Shown: positions 8,223 through 15,329 of the stretch, piece after piece
Layout of the letters: the number at the start of each line of letters is the position of its first letter
How positions within the stretch are numbered: position 1 is the stretch's first letter
Program-made: the position numbers and the translations under genes
Source: Peribacillus huizhouensis
Lineage (GTDB): Bacteria > Bacillota > Bacilli > Bacillales > DSM-1321
Reading direction: 5' to 3'
Length of the DNA stretch: 64,000 nt
Assembly (NCBI RefSeq): GCF_014138605.1
Contig: NZ_JACJHX010000009.1
Location: 113,265 to 177,264 of the forward strand
Notes under the pieces: generated by a model
What the model saw: the letters and a program-made list of their open reading frames with translations, nothing else
Databases searched by the model: none
What the model was told of the DNA's origin: nothing

Positions 8223-10487
8223 TTAGCGGAATATTTTTAACACATTCACAGCATCTATTTTGGCAGTCGTTGAAGCTGTGTCTGTTCCGATACAAGAAGG
8301 GCAGCCATTTTCACAAAGGCAGCGTTCAATCATTTCTTGCGTTTCTTTTAGAATATTCTCAGCATTTTGGTAAACTTTTTCACTTAATCCGACACCACCT
8401 GGATATTTATCATAGATAAAAATGGTCGGTTTTTCATTATGGGCTGCTTTCACTTGAGGATATACGTGAATATCATTCGGGTCGCACATGACGAATAGTG
8501 GTACCATGTAATTTAATGCATGTGATGCTCCAATCAGGCCTTGCTCCATTCGATTTTCATCCCAGTCAAATGCATTATGATTTATTGATAGCATCGCACC
8601 GTTTGTGTGCAGTTCAGATTCTGGCAGCGTAATCGGCCCTGAGCCAATGTTTTCATGCGTTTCAAATTTAATTTTTTTAAAAATAGTTGCCATCGCCCTG
8701 ACTGATACATCACCAAAGGTCGCTTCTGTTTGTGCAAACACTTTTTGTTTATCTATTTCCAATACAGAAAGCTGTACAGCGAGATTAGCATCTGTATAAT
8801 AATCAACATTTACTTCGCGTACATATGCCTTCTTTTCCTCCCAATCAAGCCTCTCCACTTGATATTGGGTGCCTTGGTGCAAATAAATCGCTTCATCATG
8901 AAGCAATGTCATAGCACTAAACGTATCCATTTCACCAATAACTTGATGATTAGGCGATTCTGTTTGATCAATGATGACAACATTTTCCTGTGAAGCCGAT
9001 CGTAAACTAATATTGTGTGCCGGAAAAGCATCATTCATCCAATACCATTTATCGCCGTTTTGATGAAGTACTCTCTCCTCGGTTAAAAATTCTAACACAT
9101 CCATAATCTCAGTTTGACCAAATAAGTCTCCCTTTTTAAATGGTAGCTCATACGCGGCACATTTCAAATGATCGACTAGAATGACGAGATTATCAGGATT
9201 AATGCGTGCCGTTTCGGGATTTCTCGTGAAAAAGTACTCGGGATGTAAAACGATATACTGATCAAGGGCATTTGAACTACCTACCATAATAATTAGCGCT
9301 TCACCATGCCGTCTCCCTGCTCTTCCCGCTTGCTGCCAAGCACTTGCAATCGAACCAGGATATCCCGTCATTATACAAACTTGTAATTGTCCAATATCCA
9401 CTCCCAGTTCTAGTGCATTCGTGCTAACCACTCCGTAAATAGAACCGTCTCGTAACCCTTTTTCAATCTCTCGGCGCTGCTTTGGTAGATATCCGCCACG
9501 ATAGCCTCGAATCGATTTTGGTCCTAGCTGTTTTGCCACTAGCTCCTGTAAATAAGTTAATAAAATCTCCACTCGGACGCGGCTTTTTGCAAACACAATT
9601 GTTTGAATTTTGTTAGCTAGGAACTCAAGAGCAAGCTTTCTTGCTTCAAGTACTGCACTTCTTCTAATATTTAGTGGTTTATTCACAATCGGAGGATTAT
9701 AAAAAACAAAATGCTTCCTTCCGCTTGGAGCGCCATTATTATCAACGAGCACCATTTCTTTTTCTGTTAATTCCTCAGCAAGTTCAAGAGGGTTGGCAAT
9801 CGTTGCTGATGTGCAAATAAACAAAGGGTCACTGCCATAAAATGCACAGATTCGCTTTAACCTTCGAATCACATTTGCCATATGACTACCAAAAACTCCA
9901 CGGTATATATGCAATTCATCAATGATGATATATTTTAAATTTTCAAACAAAGAAACCCACTTTGTATGATGAGGCAATATTCCAGAATGGAGCATATCAG
10001 GATTCGTAATAACAATATGCCCTGCTTGCCTAATTTTTTGTCGGATGTTTGAAGGTGTATCTCCATCATACGTATAACTATTAATGGAAGCATCCATTTC
10101 GTCAATCATTTCATGTAATTCACTCTTTTGATCGTAACTAAGTGCTTTCGTTGGAAATATATACAAAGCTCGTGTTTTTTCATTTTCAAGAATAGATTGC
10201 AATACTGGAAGATTGTAACAAAGTGTTTTTCCAGAAGCTGTGGGAGTAACAGCAACTAAACTTCGACCTTCAGCTGCTGTATCAAAAGCTGTTGATTGAT
10301 GTGTATACAGTTCACTAATTCCACGTCTTTTTAACGCAGCCTGAAGCTTCTCATGCATACGAGCTGGAAAAGGTGCTGTTTTTGCTAATTTCTCCTCAAT
10401 TGTATGCCAGTGAGCAATATTAAATTTATATTCTTCGCTGCTTTTTAATTCAGCCATGATTTCTTGTAAATTCTTTCTCAGTCTCAT
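8223..10487 (-). CDS. mrfA: MrfA/YprA DExH-box DNA helicase
   Basis: A 754-residue superfamily 2 helicase. Walker A-like TPTASGKTLCYNLP is near residue 80, DELH (IIIDELHIYRG) near 187, motif III CTSATIANP near 226, and motif VI QQAGRAGRRHGEA near 385. The C-terminal DUF1998 zinc-binding region has four cysteines (CLCENGCPSC). In B. subtilis MrfA is a 3'-5' helicase that works with the exonuclease MrfB in mitomycin-adduct repair. It is the first gene of a two-gene operon with mrfB. The ATG at 10487 follows GATGAGGTGG. Confidence 0.93.
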   Translation of the reverse strand: MRLRKNLQEIMAELKSSEEYKFNIAHWHTIEEKLAKTAPFPARMHEKLQAALKRRGISELYTHQSTAFDTAAEGRSLVAVTPTASGKTLCYNLPVLQSILENEKTRALYIFPTKALSYDQKSELHEMIDEMDASINSYTYDGDTPSNIRQKIRQAGHIVITNPDMLHSGILPHHTKWVSLFENLKYIIIDELHIYRGVFGSHMANVIRRLKRICAFYGSDPLFICTSATIANPLELAEELTEKEMVLVDNNGAPSGRKHFVFYNPPIVNKPLNIRRSAVLEARKLALEFLANKIQTIVFAKSRVRVEILLTYLQELVAKQLGPKSIRGYRGGYLPKQRREIEKGLRDGSIYGVVSTNALELGVDIGQLQVCIMTGYPGSIASAWQQAGRAGRRHGEALIIMVGSSNALDQYIVLHPEYFFTRNPETARINPDNLVILVDHLKCAAYELPFKKGDLFGQTEIMDVLEFLTEERVLHQNGDKWYWMNDAFPAHNISLRSASQENVVIIDQTESPNHQVIGEMDTFSAMTLLHDEAIYLHQGTQYQVERLDWEEKKAYVREVNVDYYTDANLAVQLSVLEIDKQKVFAQTEATFGDVSVRAMATIFKKIKFETHENIGSGPITLPESELHTNGAMLSINHNAFDWDENRMEQGLIGASHALNYMVPLFVMCDPNDIHVYPQVKAAHNEKPTIFIYDKYPGGVGLSEKVYQNAENILKETQEMIERCLCENGCPSCIGTDTASTTAKIDAVNVLKIFR

Positions 10488-10583
10488 AAAACCACCTCAT
10501 CTCTTTATATTACCGAATAAGCGTTCTATACAAAAGGAAAATCTCATTCCCTTTAAATGGAATGAGATTCCCGACTCCTTTAT

Positions 10584-10780
10584 CCTCTATTAACTGGTAG
10601 TCCCCTTACCTCAAGGCTTAGATGAATCGAAGAAGCGTAAGTGGACGAACTGTCCCTATATGCCCTGTTGGTGAGATAAAGTGAAACTTGCCTTTGTGGT
10701 TTTCAAAAGGTATGTGCACCCACAGGATGTGAGTCACACAGACGAAAGACTATAGGGTGCGGCGCACTTAGTCTGTGTAT
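10584..10780 (+). repeat. family A element, degenerate and lacking its right end
   Basis: It begins right after TTTAT at 10579-10583 with the family's left-end sequence (TATTAACTGGTAGT), then the CCTCAAGGCTTAG arm, TTGGTGAGATAAAGTGAAACTT, the CCCACAGGATGTG hairpin and the CACAGAC...GTCTGTG stem. The sequence after 10780 no longer matches the other copies. It sits in the mrfA-hsp20 divergent spacer. Confidence 0.7.
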
Positions 10781-10974
10781 TCTCTAACTATCATTGGAAA
10801 TGATGATCAATTCAATCAACTGATTGATTGGGCAATTATTCCAATTGGACAATTGCTTACGATCGTCATCCTTTTTTCTTTCTTGTTTAGTTTATCTTAA
10901 ATAATCAAACACCATTTTTGTCACATAATTAGACAGAAATACATAGGCTAATACAAAACAGATTCTTTACAAAA

Positions 10975-11208
10975 GGCTGTTTTCACATACTTTGTTGCTT
11001 TTCAATCATTTTTACACTAATAACCCGGGTTGATTTCCGTTGCAGGTACTCGCTTTCCGCGGGCGGTCTCAGAAGCCTCCTCAGTGCTTTACACTTGCGG
11101 GGTCTCCCTCAACACGCTTTTCCCGCAGGAGTCTCGCACCTGTAACGAAGATCAACATCTGTTCGAATTGGTTTCTTGCTAAAAACAACAATCTTTACGA
11201 AAAGAGCC
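10975..11208 (+). mobile_element. family B MITE, 234 bp, complete with 8-bp target duplication
   Basis: It begins GGCTGTTTTCACATA and ends GAAAAGAGCC, giving imperfect inverted termini (GGCTGTTTTC versus GGCTCTTTTC). It is flanked by perfect 8-bp direct repeats TTACAAAA at 10967-10974 and 11209-11216. It has the same length as the copy at 27439-27672. The central GC-rich part (CTCGCTTTCCGCGGGCGG, CCCGCAGGAGTCTCGCACC) is a repeat core common in Bacillaceae genomes. There is no transposase, so it is non-autonomous. Start with GG, 8-bp duplication and terminal sequence suggest mobilisation by an ISL3-like transposase (inference). Confidence 0.9.
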
Positions 11209-11336
11209 TTACAAAAAAATAATGATGAAGCAAGCTTATGGTTGGCTACGATGAATCATTTTTATAAACGTTACTTTCCTCCAATTAAGAACAGTGATTG
11301 GTTGTTCCATGAATGAATTCGAAAGGAGTATGAACC

Positions 11337-11798
11337 ATGTCTGACTCTGAAAAAAGGAAAAAACCATTTCGTCATGAAGGTGTTTACGATTTCTTCAATA
11401 AAATGGATCGTCTTTTTGCTGACAAACCAGCAAAAGGAATGCTCCAATCAATGAATGAATTTTTCGGCTCTGTTTCTTCTGGAAGCTTTCCAGTTGATGT
11501 ATCAGAGACGGAAAGTGATTATTTCATTAGTGCTTCCTTGCCAGGAATCCGTAGAAAAAATATTGATATAGAAATCCTCCCTCAAGCTGTCACAATCCGG
11601 ATTCTCAGAGACAAACAGCAAACTGTTGCAAACAAAGATTTTTATTCAACACGAAAAAAGAAATCAACCTCTCTTACAAGAACCATTAGTTTGTCCAAAC
11701 CTATCGATGAACAAAAAGTAACAGCTCACCACCGTGATGGAATCCTCCGACTGACCATTCCAAAAATCAAAGGGAAAACAATTATTGTCGATGATTAA
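11337..11798 (+). CDS. Hsp20/alpha-crystallin family protein, CotP-like
   Basis: A 153-residue small heat-shock protein. The alpha-crystallin domain spans about 50-140 with VDVSETESDYFISASLPGI at its start and the C-terminal motif DGILRLTIPK. Proximity to yppG and other spore genes suggests a coat-associated CotP-type role rather than a general chaperone, but that is inference. The ATG at 11337 follows AAGGAGTATGAACC. It is a monocistronic plus-strand gene convergent with yppG. Confidence 0.85.
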   Translation: MSDSEKRKKPFRHEGVYDFFNKMDRLFADKPAKGMLQSMNEFFGSVSSGSFPVDVSETESDYFISASLPGIRRKNIDIEILPQAVTIRILRDKQQTVANKDFYSTRKKKSTSLTRTISLSKPIDEQKVTAHHRDGILRLTIPKIKGKTIIVDD

Positions 11799-11828
11799 AT
11801 CATGTCATATTCTTTTTAATTAATCATA

Positions 11829-11882
11829 TTAAAAGGTCAGATTTTACCGTCCTGTCGTTATTCGGTAGAATCTGACCCTTAT
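11829..11882. terminator. bidirectional terminator between hsp20-like gene and yppG
   Basis: Inverted repeat AAAGGTCAGATT / AATCTGACCCTT with inner ACCG/CGGT pairing lies between two convergent genes. Its AGGTCAGA motif resembles the arms of family C elements. Confidence 0.75.
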
Positions 11883-11885
11883 TAT

Positions 11886-12446
11886 TTACGCTTTGAAAAT
11901 TCCCCCCACCCCTTTAATCATCGAAGACACTTGATTCACCGTATTCATCATCTGTCCGGCTGTGTTCACCATTTTATTTAAATCCATCGATCCATCTTGT
12001 GTTTTAAATTGATTGAGCATCGATTGAACACCTGTTGGCTGTTGCTTTTGCATAAATTGCTGCTTTGGATACGGATTGGAGCCAATTTGAAGATTATTCA
12101 TTTGCCCTTTCTTGTTTTTTGCTTTAGACAATGGATTTTCAAATGGATTAATCCCCTGCACCGGCTGTTGGTAATATTGCATCGGGTGTTGCCCGTAATA
12201 TCCGGATACCGGCTCGCTTGGCTGGGGTTGGTGCATAAAAGGATGATAGGCACCCATTTGATAAGGGTGCTGACCATGTTGAGGTATAGGCCCAATCGCT
12301 TGCTGCCCTTGTATTTGTACGTATTGAGGATGAGCCTGATAAGACGGTTGCTGCATATGATACCCATTCACAAACCCGCTCATCTCATTAAAGTAGGCTC
12401 CGTTGTTTCTGTGATCCCATTCATAGTAGGACCCCCACGTGTTCAT
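11886..12446 (-). CDS. yppG: YppG family, Gln/Pro-rich spore-associated protein
   Basis: A 186-residue low-complexity protein rich in Gln, Pro, Tyr and His (repeated QHPYQ/QPSEP/QHPMQYYQQP segments to about residue 110). A more ordinary C-terminus (FKTQDGSMDLNKMVNTAG) matches the YppG family tail. The frame opens at 12461, but GGGGGGAG seven bases before the ATG at 12446 decides the start. The spore-coat role is inferred from composition and neighbours; no enzymatic domain is present. Confidence 0.85.
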   Translation of the reverse strand: MNTWGSYYEWDHRNNGAYFNEMSGFVNGYHMQQPSYQAHPQYVQIQGQQAIGPIPQHGQHPYQMGAYHPFMHQPQPSEPVSGYYGQHPMQYYQQPVQGINPFENPLSKAKNKKGQMNNLQIGSNPYPKQQFMQKQQPTGVQSMLNQFKTQDGSMDLNKMVNTAGQMMNTVNQVSSMIKGVGGIFKA

Positions 12447-12524
12447 GTATACTCCCCCCATAAAGTCATTAGCTGATTTATTATATGTGGCAGAAGTATA
12501 TTTGGTGAGAATCTGAGAAAACGG

Positions 12525-12893
12525 TTATATTTTAAGTTGAATTTCTGTTAACACATTTTGCAAAATAAATCGTACGGATTGAATGTGACTTTTAAATCGT
12601 TTATAACTTGTTTTATGAAAGAATGCCTGTACAACCACATCGGCAAGATTGTTTGCAGTTTGCTCAATTTGTTGTGGAAACAAGTGAGTAAAGTCTTCTT
12701 CTTTCATCCAATCTCTCATGTTAGGTGTCCATAATTGTAAGACAGCGTCCACTTCTTCAACAAATGGTTTCACTTCAAGATAAAAATCTCTATCTTTACC
12801 TTCTTCCCTAACTGCTTCATATACTTCATCCGCTTTTTCAGTAAACTGTAATAATTGGACAGTAAGTGTTTCCATATATTTCTTATCCAGCAT
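12525..12893 (-). CDS. yppE: YppE family protein (DUF1798)
   Basis: A 122-residue all-helical acidic protein in the position of B. subtilis yppE. It contains conserved-looking PFVEEVDAVLQLW and a final RFILQNVLTEIQLKI helix. No signal peptide or membrane span. The start follows GGGGGATTAG. Function unknown. Confidence 0.8.
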   Translation of the reverse strand: MLDKKYMETLTVQLLQFTEKADEVYEAVREEGKDRDFYLEVKPFVEEVDAVLQLWTPNMRDWMKEEDFTHLFPQQIEQTANNLADVVVQAFFHKTSYKRFKSHIQSVRFILQNVLTEIQLKI

Positions 12894-13175
12894 CTAATCC
12901 CCCATTTATTTATGTATGAATGTGTATTCAAAATGACCGAGAAATTTAGTTGATTAGCTTAATAGTCTACACAGTTAATACGTGAAAAACGAGGAGACAG
13001 GGTTTTGCTACATTCGACGGTTATGTTTTCTCGGACTATTTGAACATCCTTAATAACCAAATTATAAATCATTTATATAAAAAAGGAATGGTAAACAAGC
13101 TTGTCTTAAAAAAACAAATTATGGTACATTCATATGAAATTGCTGTCTCTAATACCTCAATCATGATATCAATGC
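12894..13175. other. intergenic stretch without recognised genes
   Basis: AT-rich spacer between yppE and the terminator of the next gene. One plus-strand frame stays open for about 60 codons, but it has no start codon at its head and no ribosome site. Confidence 0.4.
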
Positions 13176-13208
13176 TAAAAAAAACCCGTACAGCTTGACT
13201 GCCGGATT
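13176..13208 (-). terminator. Rho-independent terminator
   Basis: On the minus strand CCGGCAG...CTGTACGGG is followed by a run of eight T. It lies 20 bases after the stop of the 91-aa gene. Confidence 0.75.
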
Positions 13209-13227
13209 TGTAAACTTCCTTCACAAA

Positions 13228-13503
13228 TTAATAGCCAAGTTTTGGCTTCATCGAAAGAATGGTATTTCGATTCTTATCGATATCGCGTAACTCTGGATTT
13301 TGATGTTGCATCATCAACCATCTAAAGTCAGTTTCGTTAATTTTCATACTCGCGGAATCGACCATGTGATGCTGGTTAGTCCATAGCTTGTTGCGTTCCG
13401 TGGCAAAGGAAACAGATAATGATGTTTCTAAACTTTCCAAACGCTCATTGATTTCTTCCATCAACCCTAGAATTTCTTCTACATCCACAAGTTTGATTCC
13501 CAT
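13228..13503 (-). CDS. hypothetical 91-aa protein with N-terminal coiled coil
   Basis: A small protein with a predicted coiled-coil N-terminus (VDVEEILGLMEEINERLESLET) and the basic, hydrophobic end SMKPKLGY. The start codon follows AGGAGGGATTTTTT and the gene has its own terminator, so it is a real transcription unit. It occupies the yppD/yppF-type position between yppE and sspM, but I do not recognise its family. Confidence 0.75.
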   Translation of the reverse strand: MGIKLVDVEEILGLMEEINERLESLETSLSVSFATERNKLWTNQHHMVDSASMKINETDFRWLMMQHQNPELRDIDKNRNTILSMKPKLGY

Positions 13504-13640
13504 AAAAAATCCCTCCTTATTTCTTTAACCTGTATTATTCTTTGTTTTTGCCAAAAGCCCTTCACGTCTGACAAAACTAGAAGTAAATCGGCAAAGAAAG
13601 TGGAATAAATGGGGATTTTTCAAACTTTCGACAATTCTTA

Positions 13641-13670
13641 TGAATGAGCGGAAAAATTGAGATAAAACTA
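13641..13670 (+). promoter_or_regulatory. probable sigma-G promoter of sspM
   Basis: TGAATG and AAAACTA are separated by 17 bases, which is close to the forespore sigma-G consensus (TGAATA / CATACTA). It lies about 20 bases ahead of a small acid-soluble spore protein gene, as expected for that regulon. Confidence 0.5.
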
Positions 13671-13690
13671 TTATTAGGAGGTGGTAAATC

Positions 13691-13804
13691 ATGACGACAA
13701 ACGAGAGTAAAGAACAGCAAAAAAAGAAAAATGAAAAGAGCGTTAGTACTAAAGCTGCAATTGGTAACCCGAAATTAACTGGACCTGATCGACCTTCTAC
13801 TTAA
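13691..13804 (+). CDS. sspM: small acid-soluble spore protein M
   Basis: A 37-residue Lys-rich peptide ending in KLTGPDRPST, very like the C-terminus of B. subtilis SspM (KLGGPNRPST), with a Lys/Gln-rich N-terminus. Minor SASPs are made in the forespore. The ATG follows a near-perfect AGGAGGTGG site. A sigma-G-like promoter precedes it. The position near yppG, yppE and recU agrees with B. subtilis. Confidence 0.88.
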   Translation: MTTNESKEQQKKKNEKSVSTKAAIGNPKLTGPDRPST

Positions 13805-13823
13805 ACAAGCCAAATATACTTGT

Positions 13824-13952
13824 AAAAAACGGCTGTCCCACAAACTGAGCTGATCCTAACACTAATTCAGGGTTTATAATGAAAAAACACTCATTATGAA
13901 CGATATAAAGTGATAGGTGCTGACTCTTTTGTGTGGGACAGCTACTTTTTTT
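13824..13952. repeat. family C nested-hairpin element (downstream of sspM)
   Basis: Outer arms GGCTGTCCCACA (13831-13842) and TGTGGGACAGC (13932-13942) enclose a second hairpin (TTTATAATG / TCATTATGAA). It ends in TACTTTTTTTT. It probably terminates sspM transcription. Confidence 0.75.
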
Positions 13953-14176
13953 TATATCAATATAAGCAGCCGAACTTCACCCAACCATTGTTGCTTACTT
14001 ACAACTTCAATATCTTCTTCAAATTAATTACTTAATTTCCAGACAAAATTGTGACATTTCGAGTAATAACGGCTCTTGCTTTTAAACTTTAGAGTGAAAT
14101 ATATGGAGAATAATGTTCTATTCACATCACTTGCTTAGTATTAGTTGAGGAAGAACTAGCCCCATTCACTAGTCGA

Positions 14177-14370
14177 ATAAAGTGAAACTATGAACCTGCG
14201 GCAACGTCTGAGTGACCCACATAATGTGGGCATCAACTAAACCTTTGAAGACTATAACGGTAAGTTTCACTGTATCTCACCAATCAGGCTTTTACGGGCA
14301 GTCCCCCACCTTCGCTTCTTCCATTCTCCTAAGCATTGAGGTGGGGGTCTTACTGCCCGTTATTGCGGGA
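14177..14370 (-). repeat. family A element, internally shortened (194 bp)
   Basis: Inverse orientation relative to most copies. It keeps the left end (CCCGCAATAACGGGCAGTAA on the minus strand), the CCCCCACC/GGTGGGGG arm, GATTGGTGAGATACAGTGAA, the CCCACA hairpin and the right end AGTTTCACTTTAT. The distal stems are deleted. It lies 300 bases before recU. Confidence 0.85.
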
Positions 14371-14688
14371 AAAACTCATTTTTTCAAGATTATTGTTGGC
14401 TATTTAAATAGTAGAATTGAATTAAAAGGTACTATTAGAAATCTTATCTACTTTTTATTATTGTGATATTTTCCTTATTTGCTTTTCCTGATTTCTGTTT
14501 TAAAGTATATAAATGCAAAAAATTAATACAGAACAACACTTATCCGTGTACTATGTCAATCCTATTACCCAATTCAATCTAAATATGATAAAATACATAG
14601 TTAGATTGAAAAGAAAAAGATCATTTTATTCACTACTTCACTTGTTTTTTTGCTATTATATGATAAGTGAAAATAAGGGGGGATTCAC

Positions 14689-15291
14689 TTGGCTTTTCAT
14701 TACCCCAATGGGCGTAAATATGTTTCTAAAAGCTCGGAAGCCATACAACGTCCCATGAAAAAAAACAGCTTCAGTAATCGAGGGAAAACGTTGGAGGATG
14801 ATTTAAACGATTCGAACGAATATTATGTAGCAAATGGTATAGCTGTCGTCCATAAGAAGCCTACTCCTATTCAAATTGTAGATGTACATTATCCAAAACG
14901 AAGTGCAGCAGTAATAAAAGAAGCATATTTCAAGCAAGCGTCTACTACAGATTATAATGGTGTGTATAAGGGTAAGCATTTAGATTTCGAAGCAAAGGAA
15001 ACACAAAATCCAACTTCGTTTCCACTAAATAATTTTCACGAACACCAAATCCAGCATATGAAAAGCATCGATCAGCAAGGCGGGATCGCTTTTGTCATCA
15101 TCCGATTTTCTGCAACTGATGAAATTTACTTAATGGAGTCAGGGCATTTAACAAAATTCTGGAACCGTATGAAAGAAGGCGGAAGAAAATCAATTACAAA
15201 AAAAGAAGTGGAATCTTTTTCAAAACGAATTCCACTAGGTTTTCAACCAAGGATTGATTATATTAAAGTAATAGATTCCATCTTAGGATAA
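14689..15291 (+). CDS. recU: Holliday junction resolvase RecU
   Basis: A 200-residue member of the type II restriction-like nuclease fold. The catalytic block [10 protein letters not shown]...LDFEAKET carries the conserved D, E and K residues. The YPKR stretch and the final IDYIKVI are typical of the family. RecU cuts four-way junctions during recombination and biases RuvAB. It starts with TTG at 14689 after AAGGGGGGA. It is 38 bases upstream of ponA, the conserved recU-ponA pair. Confidence 0.95.
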   Translation: MAFHYPNGRKYVSKSSEAIQRPMKKNSFSNRGKTLEDDLNDSNEYYVANGIAVVHKKPTPIQIVDVHYPKRSAAVIKEAYFKQASTTDYNGVYKGKHLDFEAKETQNPTSFPLNNFHEHQIQHMKSIDQQGGIAFVIIRFSATDEIYLMESGHLTKFWNRMKEGGRKSITKKEVESFSKRIPLGFQPRIDYIKVIDSILG

Positions 15292-15329
15292 TTTCCAATT
15301 GGATCATTATGAAAGGCAGGTAAGCTATT

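Noticed and set aside
11040..11222. 60-codon open frame on the plus strand inside the family B element
   Set aside because: It is a by-product of the GC-rich repeat core; the equivalent frame in the 27439 copy differs and neither has a ribosome site.
12960..13196. Plus-strand frame open for about 60 codons in the yppE-downstream spacer
   Set aside because: It has no start codon or ribosome site at its head, antisense to the surrounding genes, and ends within the terminator of the neighbouring gene.
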